Source of the DNA: Chitinophaga sp. XS-30
GTDB lineage: Bacteria > Bacteroidota > Bacteroidia > Chitinophagales > Chitinophagaceae
Direction of reading: 5' to 3'
Assembly (NCBI RefSeq): GCF_008086345.1
Contig: NZ_CP043006.1
Span: 6,017,501 to 6,081,500, forward strand
Length of the DNA stretch: 64,000 nt
The position numbers and the translations under genes were made by a program. Below the pieces are notes generated by a model that saw nothing but the letters and a program-made list of their open reading frames with translations, ran no database searches and was not told the DNA's origin. Positions within the stretch are counted from its first letter, which is position 1, and each line of letters opens with the position of its first letter. Positions 50,367-59,672 of the stretch are shown one piece after another.

Positions 50367-52739
50367 TTATTTTCTTTTTCTCCTGATGAGCAATATCGTC
50401 CCCAACAAGAGAATGATGCCCGGCAGTACCCATACGTAAATGATCTTCAGCACAGCTGCGAATTTCCCTCCTATCAGCAGCAGGTTGTCTTTGGCCGGCG
50501 CCCGGGGCGTGTAAATAGGAAATCTGTTCTCATCCAGCCAGCTGTAGATAGAGGTGGTAAAATAGGAATTATACCTTCTCAGGTTGCTGGCAAAATCCGC
50601 ATCGCTGCAAACCACGATGCGCTGTTCTTTCCCGGCTATCTTCCGGGTCAGTTGTATAGCGGTAGGAAAGCTGGCTTTTATGTCACCCTCCTGCGGGCTG
50701 AATACCGGGGCGGTGGAATCGACGACCAGCGCACCCATTTTCAACCAGGTCCTTTGTTCCAGCGTATGCGCCAGTTGCTGCACCGCAAATCCGCTGTCGG
50801 TCGTATAGGCAATGCCGGTAACGCCGGGCATCAGCATAGCCAGTGTGTCTCTTCCGAAAAAGTTCAGCGTGGGGTCCGCTTCCTTTTCTTTCCGCAGGTT
50901 CCTTATTGCCAGCAGCATATTGTCATCGGACAGGTTGATGCCGGTTTCGGTCACAATAGGCGATACCATGTGCGGCATCTCGTTCTCGCTGACCTGTACA
51001 ATGTTACCCGGCAGCAGCCGGACTCCCAGCGGTTTCAGCACAGGATTCAGCACCGCCTGTTTTTGGGGCTCTCCCATGATGAACATATTGCCGCCCTTGT
51101 CTATATACTTCCTGATCTTGTCCAGCGCAACGGGACTCAGCTCCCTTTTGGGATCGGCCAGCACCAGGATCGAAACGTCTGCCGGAATATCATGATCGTC
51201 CAGCGAAACCGTATCGATATTAAACCCGCTGTTGATCAGCGAATGCCGGTTGGTTTTATCCGATGTCATGAATTCATACTCCCTTTCTCCGGATTTATAA
51301 GCAGATCGCTCTAGGTTGCCGGTGACATATACTGCTTTGGGCAGATCTGCCTGCAGCAACCGTTTGAACGAGGCGGACACATTCGTTTCGTTCGGCCAGA
51401 ATTCCGTATCCGGGAAAGTCCGCAGAAACTCCATACGCCCTTTGTATTTGAGCAGCATGATCGTTTTCAGGTTTTCAGGCTTCAGGTCAATTACTTTCCG
51501 CATTTCCTCCGGAGACATAAAATCCGCTATATCCACGCCGTACAGGTCGGCTATCCTTTCGGCGATCTCTTTGGTGGTCTTGTTCGGGAATCTTTGATGC
51601 AGGGACGGGCCCATCAGCTTTTCATCATAATCATAATAATATTTGTAGCTGAATTTGATATCAGGTTTGAAGCGCACGTATTTTTCCCACAGATAGTTCA
51701 GGTACACATTCCGTTGCTCGGGGAGCGCATTTGTGGCAGCGGTCTCCAGGAGATTTGCGCACAACACCACTTCCAGCGGCTCATCCCGCCCCAGCTCTTT
51801 GATGACCGCTTGTATGCGTGGATGTATGGTATTCGCGTCATTGGAAGTAGCGTCCCAGTACAGGGTGTAACGCGGCCGTGAGCTGACATACCCGATGGCC
51901 AGTGCTATAGCCAGCACGGTGAGATATTGGGACGCTCTGACATACCAGCGTTTCGACTCCCGTCCGGACCGGAGCTTGATCAGCGTAAAGCTCACGAACA
52001 TACCGATCACCACCAGGAAGTATATGATATCCTTTGTTGTGATCAGCCCCAGCAACATCTTATCCGTCCGGCCCATCAGGGAAAGGAACCAGGTCAGGTC
52101 GCGGATAAAATCATATTTCTGCCAAAGCCCGCTGATATACGTGAGCACCAGGATGATCGAAAAAGTACTGATGGCGGACACGATCTGGTAAGTGGTAAGA
52201 CTGCTCATGAAAAGCCCGATGGCCGAGTAAGCGCATATCAGCAGGAAGAACCCGAGGGTAGCGGAAAGCAGCACCCCGTATTCGATATTATTGGTGATAA
52301 AAGCCGCGGTGACCATGAAAATACCCACAATACATAACAGCAGCAGGTTATACATGATCACGGCCAGGTATTTTCCCAAAACGATCTGCCGGATGGTAAC
52401 GGGTGAAGAGTATAACAGCTTGATGGTGCCGTTGTTGATCTCCCTGCTGACGATCCCCATCGTGAGCAGCGGAACGAACAGGTACAAATTCCGCAGTATG
52501 TGCGAGAACAGGGCACCGGGATCAGTGAACAATATGCGGGTGAAGGAGTTCTGTCCTCCCCAGTTCCTGAAATTGGGATCGCTCTCCCTGAATATGTCCT
52601 GTGCATGGGCAATGGGATACAGGAGGCTGGAATACACGATGGCGCATTGCACCAGGAATACGATCATTAAAAACCAGGCAACCGGGGAGTAAAAAAGATT
52701 GCGCAGTTCATTCTTTGTTATCTTGAAGATGATGTTCAT
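50367..52739 (-). CDS. Fused ABC-2 permease and GldG-like (ABC_transp_aux) protein
   Basis: A 790-residue inner-membrane protein. Residues 1-245 are an ABC-2 type permease like GldF: NELRNLFYSPVAWFLMIVFL, six membrane segments and the conserved SREINNGTIKLLYSSPVTIRQ. Another membrane segment (about 285) leads into a large periplasmic GldG/DUF4350-like part (about 300-745) with YVTGNLERSAY and KYIDKGGNMFIMGEP, and the protein ends in one more membrane segment and RRKRK. In gliding Bacteroidota GldF and GldG are separate and work with GldA; here they are one chain. The ATG at 52737-52739 is used; a start at 52835 would overlap the ATPase gene. Confidence 0.85.
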   Translation of the reverse strand: MNIIFKITKNELRNLFYSPVAWFLMIVFLVQCAIVYSSLLYPIAHAQDIFRESDPNFRNWGGQNSFTRILFTDPGALFSHILRNLYLFVPLLTMGIVSREINNGTIKLLYSSPVTIRQIVLGKYLAVIMYNLLLLCIVGIFMVTAAFITNNIEYGVLLSATLGFFLLICAYSAIGLFMSSLTTYQIVSAISTFSIILVLTYISGLWQKYDFIRDLTWFLSLMGRTDKMLLGLITTKDIIYFLVVIGMFVSFTLIKLRSGRESKRWYVRASQYLTVLAIALAIGYVSSRPRYTLYWDATSNDANTIHPRIQAVIKELGRDEPLEVVLCANLLETAATNALPEQRNVYLNYLWEKYVRFKPDIKFSYKYYYDYDEKLMGPSLHQRFPNKTTKEIAERIADLYGVDIADFMSPEEMRKVIDLKPENLKTIMLLKYKGRMEFLRTFPDTEFWPNETNVSASFKRLLQADLPKAVYVTGNLERSAYKSGEREYEFMTSDKTNRHSLINSGFNIDTVSLDDHDIPADVSILVLADPKRELSPVALDKIRKYIDKGGNMFIMGEPQKQAVLNPVLKPLGVRLLPGNIVQVSENEMPHMVSPIVTETGINLSDDNMLLAIRNLRKEKEADPTLNFFGRDTLAMLMPGVTGIAYTTDSGFAVQQLAHTLEQRTWLKMGALVVDSTAPVFSPQEGDIKASFPTAIQLTRKIAGKEQRIVVCSDADFASNLRRYNSYFTTSIYSWLDENRFPIYTPRAPAKDNLLLIGGKFAAVLKIIYVWVLPGIILLLGTILLIRRKRK

Positions 52740-52782
52740 GTAGAAAAATTTGAAATCAAAAATGCGGTCAATTCGCGCGGCC

Positions 52783-53703
52783 TTATGAATTGGAGGAAAG
52801 CTGTTTGAAGGTGTCGTCCAGCAGCCTTTTTTCAAGGCTCAGCTCTCTCAGGCGCCAGTTGTGCTGTACGCTGGCAGCCACCAGCCGTTCGGATATTCCC
52901 AGGTCGCCGTCAAAATCAACCCGCAGTTCTTTCTGGCTTAAAAATGTTACCCCTGTAACGCCCTGCATACCCAGCAGCGCTTCTTTGGAAGGCGGGTTTT
53001 CCATCTTCAGGATAATGCTCTGCGGCTGCAGGTAATTGTCAAAAGCATCCATGGTGTCTGCAAATACGATCCTCCCGGATGCGATCATGATGATGTCCTT
53101 GCAAAGCAGGTTAATTTCTGAAAGGATGTGTGAGGAGAGCAGCACGGCATGGTCCCGGGCGATTTCCTTGATCAGCTTCCTGGCTTCCAGCAGCTGGTTG
53201 GGATCCAGCCCGTTGGTGGGTTCGTCCATCACCACCAGCCTGGGCTTGTGAATAATGGCCTGCGCAATGCCTACACGCTGCCGGTATCCCCCCGAAAGGT
53301 TTTTCAGCAGGCGGCTGCTGAAATGGGCAATGCCGCAACGCTCTTTTGCTTCCGTTACGGCGGACCTGATCTTGTCCTTCTCTATGAATCGCAGCTGGGC
53401 ACAATAGGTCAGGTACTCATCGATGGTCAGGTCCAGATAAAGCGGCGGATTTTGCGGCAGGAAGCCGATATTTTTCTTGGCGTCCTCGGGCTGTGCGTTC
53501 AGGTCAATTCCATTGAGATACACTTTCCCCGCTGTTTGATTGAGCACCCCGCAGATAATGTTCATGGTGGTGGACTTGCCCGCGCCGTTAGAACCGAGAA
53601 GGCCGGTGATACCAGTCTGTCCGATCTCGATATTGATATCCCTGATAGCCCAGGAGCTGGAATATTTGTGCGATAACCCCTCGGTCCTTAAAATACTGTT
53701 CAT
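52783..53703 (-). CDS. ABC transporter ATP-binding protein (GldA-like)
   Basis: A 306-residue ATPase. Walker A is GSNGAGKSTT (about 37-46), the Q loop lies in FLPQNPPLYLDLTIDEYL, the signature is LSGGYRQRVGIAQAI, Walker B LVVMDEPTNGLDP, and the switch His is in LLSSHILSEI. A C-terminal domain of about 80 residues follows, as in GldA and drug/antibiotic-type ABC-2 ATPases. It should power the fused permease/GldG protein encoded 43 bp downstream. It follows the lipoprotein gene by 54 bp. Confidence 0.92.
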   Translation of the reverse strand: MNSILRTEGLSHKYSSSWAIRDINIEIGQTGITGLLGSNGAGKSTTMNIICGVLNQTAGKVYLNGIDLNAQPEDAKKNIGFLPQNPPLYLDLTIDEYLTYCAQLRFIEKDKIRSAVTEAKERCGIAHFSSRLLKNLSGGYRQRVGIAQAIIHKPRLVVMDEPTNGLDPNQLLEARKLIKEIARDHAVLLSSHILSEINLLCKDIIMIASGRIVFADTMDAFDNYLQPQSIILKMENPPSKEALLGMQGVTGVTFLSQKELRVDFDGDLGISERLVAASVQHNWRLRELSLEKRLLDDTFKQLSSNS

Positions 53704-53757
53704 GAATTTTCAGTTTAAATATGCTTGTTGTCAATGGCGGTTTTAGTATGGCATGCT

Positions 53758-54540
53758 TTAGTGGTTCCTGACGATGAATGCGGCGGGCGGTGAATCGGTT
53801 GAACCCGGCACGCCGCGAAAGACCAGCGTAAAGTTGCGGTGACGCCAAAGGTTGGCAGCTCCGCTTGTGCCGGGATTATTGATGTTACTCATCGCAGCGG
53901 TAGCCAGGAGACTGCCGTCCGATGCATTCCGGAATTCAAAGACATATTGTTGTACGGAAGCATCAGCCGGATATCTTGTAAACGCCGTGATATTTTTATA
54001 CGCCAGGTCAGCCGCTTCGCTGCCATCGGCCTGCCCGGCGAGATTGACATCAACGGCCGCCTTCTCCCCGGAGAGATTGATGAAGCGTATGCCCATGCTG
54101 CTGTCGCCTGCCGGAAAATGGAGGGGGGAATCCCTCACCAGCAAAGTATCCGGCACTTCTTTCGTTCCTGATACGAACAGGCTTCCCATAGTACCCGCAG
54201 GCAGGTCAAACAATAAGTTGAGCATGGAATGATCTGCCCAGGTATAGATCGGGTTGGCGGTATTTATTTCCCGCAGGTTCACGATCTGCTTCCCGCCATT
54301 AAGGCCGAAGGCCAGCGCGGTATTCCGGTCAACTATCTGTCCTACGCCCCCGCCGGTGAAAAGAATGGAATCTTCTTCGTTGAAATTGACGATGAGGGGA
54401 GTTGTCAGCGTATTGACAATGGTCAGCGACACTGCTCCGGGCGGCACCGGCGTTTTGGAACAGGAGCCCAGCAGGCCGGTCCCAAAAAAAAGGCAAAGAC
54501 CTAATATGGCGGAAGGAAAGGACTTTTCTGTTTTTTTCAT
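53758..54540 (-). CDS. Lipoprotein with DUF4397-like domain
   Basis: A 260-residue lipoprotein: MKKTEKSFPSAILGLCLFFG, lipobox LLGSC, tether PVPPGAVSL. A first beta segment has IVNTLTTPLIVNFNEEDSIL and the second half (about 125-255) has IRFINLSGEKAAVDVNLAG and a YPADASVQQYVFEF segment, as in DUF4397 proteins. It ends RGVPGSTDSPPAAFIVRNH. It lies 4 bp after susD (stop at 54545) when the ATG at 54538-54540 is used; a further upstream ATG at 54561 would overlap susD. It probably sits on the cell surface with SusD as an accessory of the importer. The domain call is moderate. Confidence 0.75.
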   Translation of the reverse strand: MKKTEKSFPSAILGLCLFFGTGLLGSCSKTPVPPGAVSLTIVNTLTTPLIVNFNEEDSILFTGGGVGQIVDRNTALAFGLNGGKQIVNLREINTANPIYTWADHSMLNLLFDLPAGTMGSLFVSGTKEVPDTLLVRDSPLHFPAGDSSMGIRFINLSGEKAAVDVNLAGQADGSEAADLAYKNITAFTRYPADASVQQYVFEFRNASDGSLLATAAMSNINNPGTSGAANLWRHRNFTLVFRGVPGSTDSPPAAFIVRNH

Positions 54541-54544
54541 GCGA

Positions 54545-56059
54545 TTAATTTTGATAGCCACTATTTTGAATGATTCCGGCCCCGTTGAGGACGCTTTCCA
54601 GCGGGAGCGGGTAAAGGAGCTGATAGTCCCCTACCCATGGTTGCTTTATGGGAATGGCCGAAAGCACTTCCGGTGCTTTTCCTGTCCGCTTGAGATTGAA
54701 CCACCGGTGCCCCCATTCGCAGAACATCTCCGTCTGCCATTCCTTTGCAACCGCATCCAGCAGTTCCGTTTCAGACAGTGTTTCCGGCAGATCATCCAAT
54801 CCTGACCGGGACCTCAGGGCATTCAGATCGGCAATGGCCGCTATTGCCCCGCCCGGTGCGCCGTGCGCTCTGGCTTCGGCACGTATCAGGTATTGTTCCG
54901 CCAACCGGAGCAGCATATAATATTCTGTCGCAGGGGCGCCGACAACACGGTTCAATGCCCCTGTTTTGTATTTGGCAGGATAGTAGTAATAGAACCCTGG
55001 GAAACCGGTGCTGTCCACCCATTTTGCCCTGCGCTGATCACCCGGCTCAAAGGCCCCCAGTAGCTGTTCAGAGAGGTAGGTTACCACAAAGGACGGTGCA
55101 ATGGGCAATAAATTATATCCTTCCAGGGTAGCGTTGCCGGCCAGTCCGTCATTGATGTTTTGTTCCAGCTGCCATATGGCTTCTTTGCTATCGGTTAAAA
55201 ATGCCCTGTTCAGATCGTCTTCCAGGTCAAATTCACTGGTGTTCCCGATCACTTTGGTGGCCTCCGCGGCGGCATTGTCGTAGTCCTGCAAAAACAGGTA
55301 CGCTCTTGCCAGCAGGGCGGTGGCTCCCCACATGTTGACCCGTATGCGTTTTCCGTTGCTGGCCGAATAATCTGCAACCAGGCCGGTCTGCGCATCTTTC
55401 AGGTCCTGGATGATCTGCCGGTACACTTCCTCCACCGGGGTGCGGGACATTGCCGCTACTTTAAGCGGGTCCGCCACCAGTACCAAAGGAACATCGCCAA
55501 AGAAATTGACCAGGTAGAAATAACAGAAAGCCCTGATGCATTTTGCCTCGGCGGTCAGCTGCTTTCGCGTGCTGTCTGAAAGCCGTGAAGATGTGGAGCC
55601 TGCCACACCGTCTATCACCGCATTGGCGCCGTAAATAGTAGCATACAGCGTTTTCCATACCGCACTGGATTCTGCGCTCCCGTCGCGGGTGATCTTATTG
55701 GTATTGATGTGAACGATGGGAGCATCCAGCCCGATGAACATCGATACCAGCTCATCGGAGGAAAGGCCTCCCAGCCTGGAGGTAAGGCCGTTCGCGAAAT
55801 TGTCCGTACCCGGAGATACGCCGATCATGCTGACGTATATGCCGGCCATGGCTGAGTTGGCCTGCTCATCGGTACTGAATACCTGCTCAGCGGTAACCTG
55901 GGTTACCGGCGGAGGCACCGTCAATAATTTCCTGCAGGAGATGCAGCACAGCAACACCAGAATGGCGGATACGGCCGGAAGCACATTTGACCTGCGCAGC
56001 AGCGGATACTGCCGCTGTTGTGTATAGGAATGGGGAGTAGGTAGCAAAGTCCGTTTCAT
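54545..56059 (-). CDS. SusD/RagB-family nutrient-binding lipoprotein
   Basis: A 504-residue lipoprotein. Its N-terminus is long (about 28 residues) before the hydrophobic core LPAVSAILVLLCCISC with a lipobox (CISC); an inner start is conceivable but no closer Met was seen. SusD marks: FSTDEQANSAMAGIYVSMIG near 62-81, RKQLTAEAKCIRAFCYFYLV near 165 and the C-terminal EWQTEMFCEWGHRWFNLKRT and YPLPLESVLNGAGIIQNSGY. It pairs with the SusC gene 16 bp upstream and is followed at once by the lipoprotein gene. Confidence 0.93.
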   Translation of the reverse strand: MKRTLLPTPHSYTQQRQYPLLRRSNVLPAVSAILVLLCCISCRKLLTVPPPVTQVTAEQVFSTDEQANSAMAGIYVSMIGVSPGTDNFANGLTSRLGGLSSDELVSMFIGLDAPIVHINTNKITRDGSAESSAVWKTLYATIYGANAVIDGVAGSTSSRLSDSTRKQLTAEAKCIRAFCYFYLVNFFGDVPLVLVADPLKVAAMSRTPVEEVYRQIIQDLKDAQTGLVADYSASNGKRIRVNMWGATALLARAYLFLQDYDNAAAEATKVIGNTSEFDLEDDLNRAFLTDSKEAIWQLEQNINDGLAGNATLEGYNLLPIAPSFVVTYLSEQLLGAFEPGDQRRAKWVDSTGFPGFYYYYPAKYKTGALNRVVGAPATEYYMLLRLAEQYLIRAEARAHGAPGGAIAAIADLNALRSRSGLDDLPETLSETELLDAVAKEWQTEMFCEWGHRWFNLKRTGKAPEVLSAIPIKQPWVGDYQLLYPLPLESVLNGAGIIQNSGYQN

Positions 56060-56075
56060 AAATGACTTTTTAAGT

Positions 56076-59000
56076 TTAAAGGCTTACTTGCAGATTTAAA
56101 ACATACACCTTGACAGGCGGCATTCCGCCAAAATTCTGCGTTTCGGGATCAAGTCCCTTGTAGCGGGTAATGGTGAAAATATTCTGCGCATTGATGCCGA
56201 TCCCGCAATCTTTCACCCCTATCTTCTTTATCCAGGTTTCCGGCAAACGATAGGAGAGCGATACATTGCTGAGGCGGATGAAGGAAGCATCTGTAAAACT
56301 GCCGTCTGACCGTCCGAAATTGCTGCTGTTCTGGTTGCTCGTTGTGGTGAATGCGGGAAAAGCGCTGACATCACCCGGCTTCTTCCAGTTCTTCTGATAC
56401 ACTTCCAGCGGCAGGTTCTGGTTGAACTGACCATATGTGCCTATGGATTGCATCGCATTTCTTCCCATCTGCTTCCTGAAGCTGACATGCGCGCCAAAGT
56501 TTACCTGCTTATACCGGTAACTGGTGATCAGCCCCCCTAAATATTTTGGAGCCATATCCACAGTGACGTAGGTATCAGGATCGTGCGGTCCGATTCCGCC
56601 CGATATTACACCGTTCTTATCCCGGTCTTCCAATACATAACTGCCGGAAAGCGGATCTACGCCCAGATAATGAAGCAGATACTGGACTGTAAGCGGCTGG
56701 CCGATCTCAAACTTGCTGGCATAGGGAGAAGAGGCCAGACCCGGGAAAGACAGCAGGATATTTTTGTTTGTACTGATGTTGAAGCCGGCGGACCAGGACA
56801 TATCCTTCCTGTCTATCAGCTGAGCATTGATCACACCTTCCCAGCCGCTGTTCTGTATGGTTGCCGGCAGGTTGGTGATTATGCTATTGAATCCCGTAAA
56901 CTCAGGAAGCGGATAGCTTGTTATCTGGTTGCCGGTGCGATTGCGGTAATACGAAACGGAGAATGTCACATCATTGTTCCAAAGACCTATTTCCAACGCT
57001 CCTTCCAGTTTTTTGTTTACTTCCCAGTAGTAATCCTGGTTGGGCGGATTCTGCGGGATATAAGGTAAAATGCCGTTGTAGAAAGGATAGGGTTGCGTCA
57101 CCGATGCCGATGAGCCCCATAAGGAAAGATACTGGTATGCTCCTCCTCCGGCAGTGCCTGTTGTGCCGTAGCTGCCCCGGAATTTAATGAGGCTGATATA
57201 CGAAGGGAGTGCTTCATCCACCCATTCCTCTTCAGATGCGATCCACGCGATGCCAACGGAGCCGAAATCCCCGAACTGCCTGCCCGGCCCGAAATTGGAG
57301 TTCCCGTCCCGGCGGCCATTCAGGTTGACCAGGTACCTGTTCTTCAAATTATAACTGATACGGGCAAACGCTCCCACGTATTTGGAGTAGGCATATTCAT
57401 CCCCCGGCCTGTCGATGACCGGGGCGTTTACAATAGAGCCCAGCAGGTTGTCATCTGTGTACCCGCTTCCGGATAATGCGGTGGCAACACCGGAGGAAGA
57501 GGTCAACGTAGCACCCAGCAACAGATCAACGGAGGCTTTACCCAGCAGGAAATGATAATTCGCCTGCGGCTCTATGTTCCAGCCGGTCACCTTGTTGGTA
57601 TTAAAACTGGCATACCCGATGGGAGACCGGTAAGGGTTCTGCGACTTTATGGGGTTGAAAAAATTGTTGGAATTATGGGTGAAGGTGTAGCCAAAGAGCG
57701 TATTGAAAGAAAATCCTTTAAATGGTCTGTAACCGAGACTGAAGCTCGAGGTCAGCGCATTCGTCTTCTGGGGATTCGATTCCAGCATGGTGCCGAACGG
57801 GAACAGGTCCAGCGCACCATTGGCATTCCATTCAGCCCAGTTCAGGTTACCTTTCTCATCAAAAATAGCGGGCGCATTCGGCGCAAGCCTTGCATTTCCG
57901 GCCGCGTTAACAACGTCCACATAACTGTAGGCGTAGTTCGTGGAGAAGTTGACCGAGAACCGCTGGTCCCTCGTATTGTGCGTCAACCCGAATGCCATCG
58001 TTCCCTGTTGTGTAGACCCGGAAACCGCTGTAATGTCGGTAATACGGGAATAGTTGGCATTGATGTTGAATGTGGTTTGCTGATCGCCGCCGGAGATACC
58101 CATGGACAAAGCGGTATTACTGCCGGTGCCTCCCCATAATGCCTTTTGCCAGTTCGTGTAACGGTCCTGGTCCCAAAGCAGCAGGTCCGGGGAATTGGTT
58201 GTTGTGGGTGCAAGTCCGTCATTCCGCAGGGCTTCCCGGCGCGCCTCCAGGTATTGCGGGGTATTGAGCATATCCCAGAAACGGGTGACCCGCTGTACCC
58301 CTTGCCGCAAGGTAAAATTGAATCTTGCAGGCCCGGGTTTCCCTCTTTTGGTGGAGATCAGTATCACGCCATTGGTGCCCCTTGATCCGTAAATAGCCGT
58401 GGCATCGGCATCTTTGAGCACCTCAATGCTCTCGATGTCTCCCGGGTTGATATTGAATAAAGGGCTCTGACCGCCGGTGAAGCTGTTGCCATATAATATC
58501 CCTTTCTGACCGGTTACACTTACCGGTACACCATCGATAATATACAACGGCTCCGTGTTCAGGGAAAAAGTATTTACCCCCCTGATAGATACGTTCACCG
58601 GAGCGCTGGCATATCCGCTGGTTTGGGTAATAACGAGGCCAGGCACCCTGCCCTGCAGCGCCAGCAAAGGATTGGCCACAGGCTGCGTTGCTATCTCTTT
58701 GGAAGATATCCTGCTGATATTGCCGGTGGAAAGCCGCCGGCTTGTTTTGCCATAACCCTGCAGCACCACCTGGTCCAGCAGATTGGTGGCTTCGGACATC
58801 TGCACATATACGGTGGCGCGGCCGCCCACGGGGACCTCTTCGGTGGCATATCCCACCATACGGCAGACAAGGATGTCATCAGCCAGCACATCATTCAGAT
58901 TGAACTCTCCTTTTTTGTCCGTGATCACTCCTCTTCCCGAACGTTTTACAATAACGTTCACATTGTCCATCCCTTCGCCCCGGCCGTTTATGACCACACC

Positions 59001-59369
59001 CCGGACAACCATCTGCGCGTCGTCCAGCTCCTTTTTATCGGGCACCGTATCCGGCTGGTTGTCCTCCACAATGATAATAGCATTGCCGATCAATTTGCCG
59101 GTAAGCCGCAGCCCCTTGAAGCAATGTTTCATCACCTCCGCAATTCCCGCATTCCTGACGGTAAAAGTAACGCTGATGGATTTTATCTTCTTCGCGATCT
59201 CATCATTATAAAAAGCGGTGTACCCGGTTTGCTTTTTAATTTCCTTGAATACTTCTTCAAGCCGCTGATTTTTTACTGATAATGTCACGCTCTTTGTTTG
59301 TTCCTGAGCAAAAACATCACAGTGCTGCGATAAGCAGGCGGCAAGTAACAGAACGACCGTAAGTCTCAT
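56076..59369 (-). CDS. SusC-like TonB-dependent transporter with STN signalling domain
   Basis: A 1097-residue SusC/RagA protein. Signal peptide MRLTVVLLLAACLSQHCDVF (cut after FAQ), STN domain (about 30-105, RLEEVFKEIKKQTGYTAFYN), carboxypeptidase-like domain (about 120-200, VIKRSGRGV/ITDKKGEFNLND), plug (about 215-330, TGNISRISSKEIATQPVANP and KDADATAIYGSRGTNGVI), then the barrel. It should transport with the SusD below and signal through its STN domain to the FecR above. Just ahead of its start a nine-codon frame (MQPKLKPGK, 59395-59366) ends with TGA overlapping the ATG as ATGA. No hydrolase gene is near, so the substrate is open. Confidence 0.94.
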   Translation of the reverse strand: MRLTVVLLLAACLSQHCDVFAQEQTKSVTLSVKNQRLEEVFKEIKKQTGYTAFYNDEIAKKIKSISVTFTVRNAGIAEVMKHCFKGLRLTGKLIGNAIIIVEDNQPDTVPDKKELDDAQMVVRGVVINGRGEGMDNVNVIVKRSGRGVITDKKGEFNLNDVLADDILVCRMVGYATEEVPVGGRATVYVQMSEATNLLDQVVLQGYGKTSRRLSTGNISRISSKEIATQPVANPLLALQGRVPGLVITQTSGYASAPVNVSIRGVNTFSLNTEPLYIIDGVPVSVTGQKGILYGNSFTGGQSPLFNINPGDIESIEVLKDADATAIYGSRGTNGVILISTKRGKPGPARFNFTLRQGVQRVTRFWDMLNTPQYLEARREALRNDGLAPTTTNSPDLLLWDQDRYTNWQKALWGGTGSNTALSMGISGGDQQTTFNINANYSRITDITAVSGSTQQGTMAFGLTHNTRDQRFSVNFSTNYAYSYVDVVNAAGNARLAPNAPAIFDEKGNLNWAEWNANGALDLFPFGTMLESNPQKTNALTSSFSLGYRPFKGFSFNTLFGYTFTHNSNNFFNPIKSQNPYRSPIGYASFNTNKVTGWNIEPQANYHFLLGKASVDLLLGATLTSSSGVATALSGSGYTDDNLLGSIVNAPVIDRPGDEYAYSKYVGAFARISYNLKNRYLVNLNGRRDGNSNFGPGRQFGDFGSVGIAWIASEEEWVDEALPSYISLIKFRGSYGTTGTAGGGAYQYLSLWGSSASVTQPYPFYNGILPYIPQNPPNQDYYWEVNKKLEGALEIGLWNNDVTFSVSYYRNRTGNQITSYPLPEFTGFNSIITNLPATIQNSGWEGVINAQLIDRKDMSWSAGFNISTNKNILLSFPGLASSPYASKFEIGQPLTVQYLLHYLGVDPLSGSYVLEDRDKNGVISGGIGPHDPDTYVTVDMAPKYLGGLITSYRYKQVNFGAHVSFRKQMGRNAMQSIGTYGQFNQNLPLEVYQKNWKKPGDVSAFPAFTTTSNQNSSNFGRSDGSFTDASFIRLSNVSLSYRLPETWIKKIGVKDCGIGINAQNIFTITRYKGLDPETQNFGGMPPVKVYVLNLQVSL

Positions 59370-59672
59370 TTGCCTGGTTTTAATTTTGGTTGCATAATCC
59401 GGGCCCGGGAAGTTCCCGATCCGGATATTCGCTGAATAAATGTTGCGTGTTGCTTTAAAAGCGGTGGTTTGGCTGATCTTTAACTGATATCACATGTTTC
59501 CCGAGCTGATATGCCACTGGCGCCGTGGTACAGCTCAGATACTGAAATATTTCCCGAACGATGATACATGACGCAATTGGCAGGTATTTCACCAGACCGA
59601 TCGGAACAAGCCGGAAAAAATTCCTGTTATCCGTTTTTTATCTGAAGTATCTCCGCAAATGCGATAATAAAC
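59370..59672 (-). other. Intergenic region between fecR and susC
   Basis: About 300 bp without a gene, apart from the nine-codon frame MQPKLKPGK at 59395-59366. I found no TAnnTTTG box in the minus direction, which fits the idea that the susC promoter is read by the ECF factor rather than the primary sigma. A short symmetric element, ATTC-GCT-GAAT, lies at 59427-59437. Confidence 0.4.
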
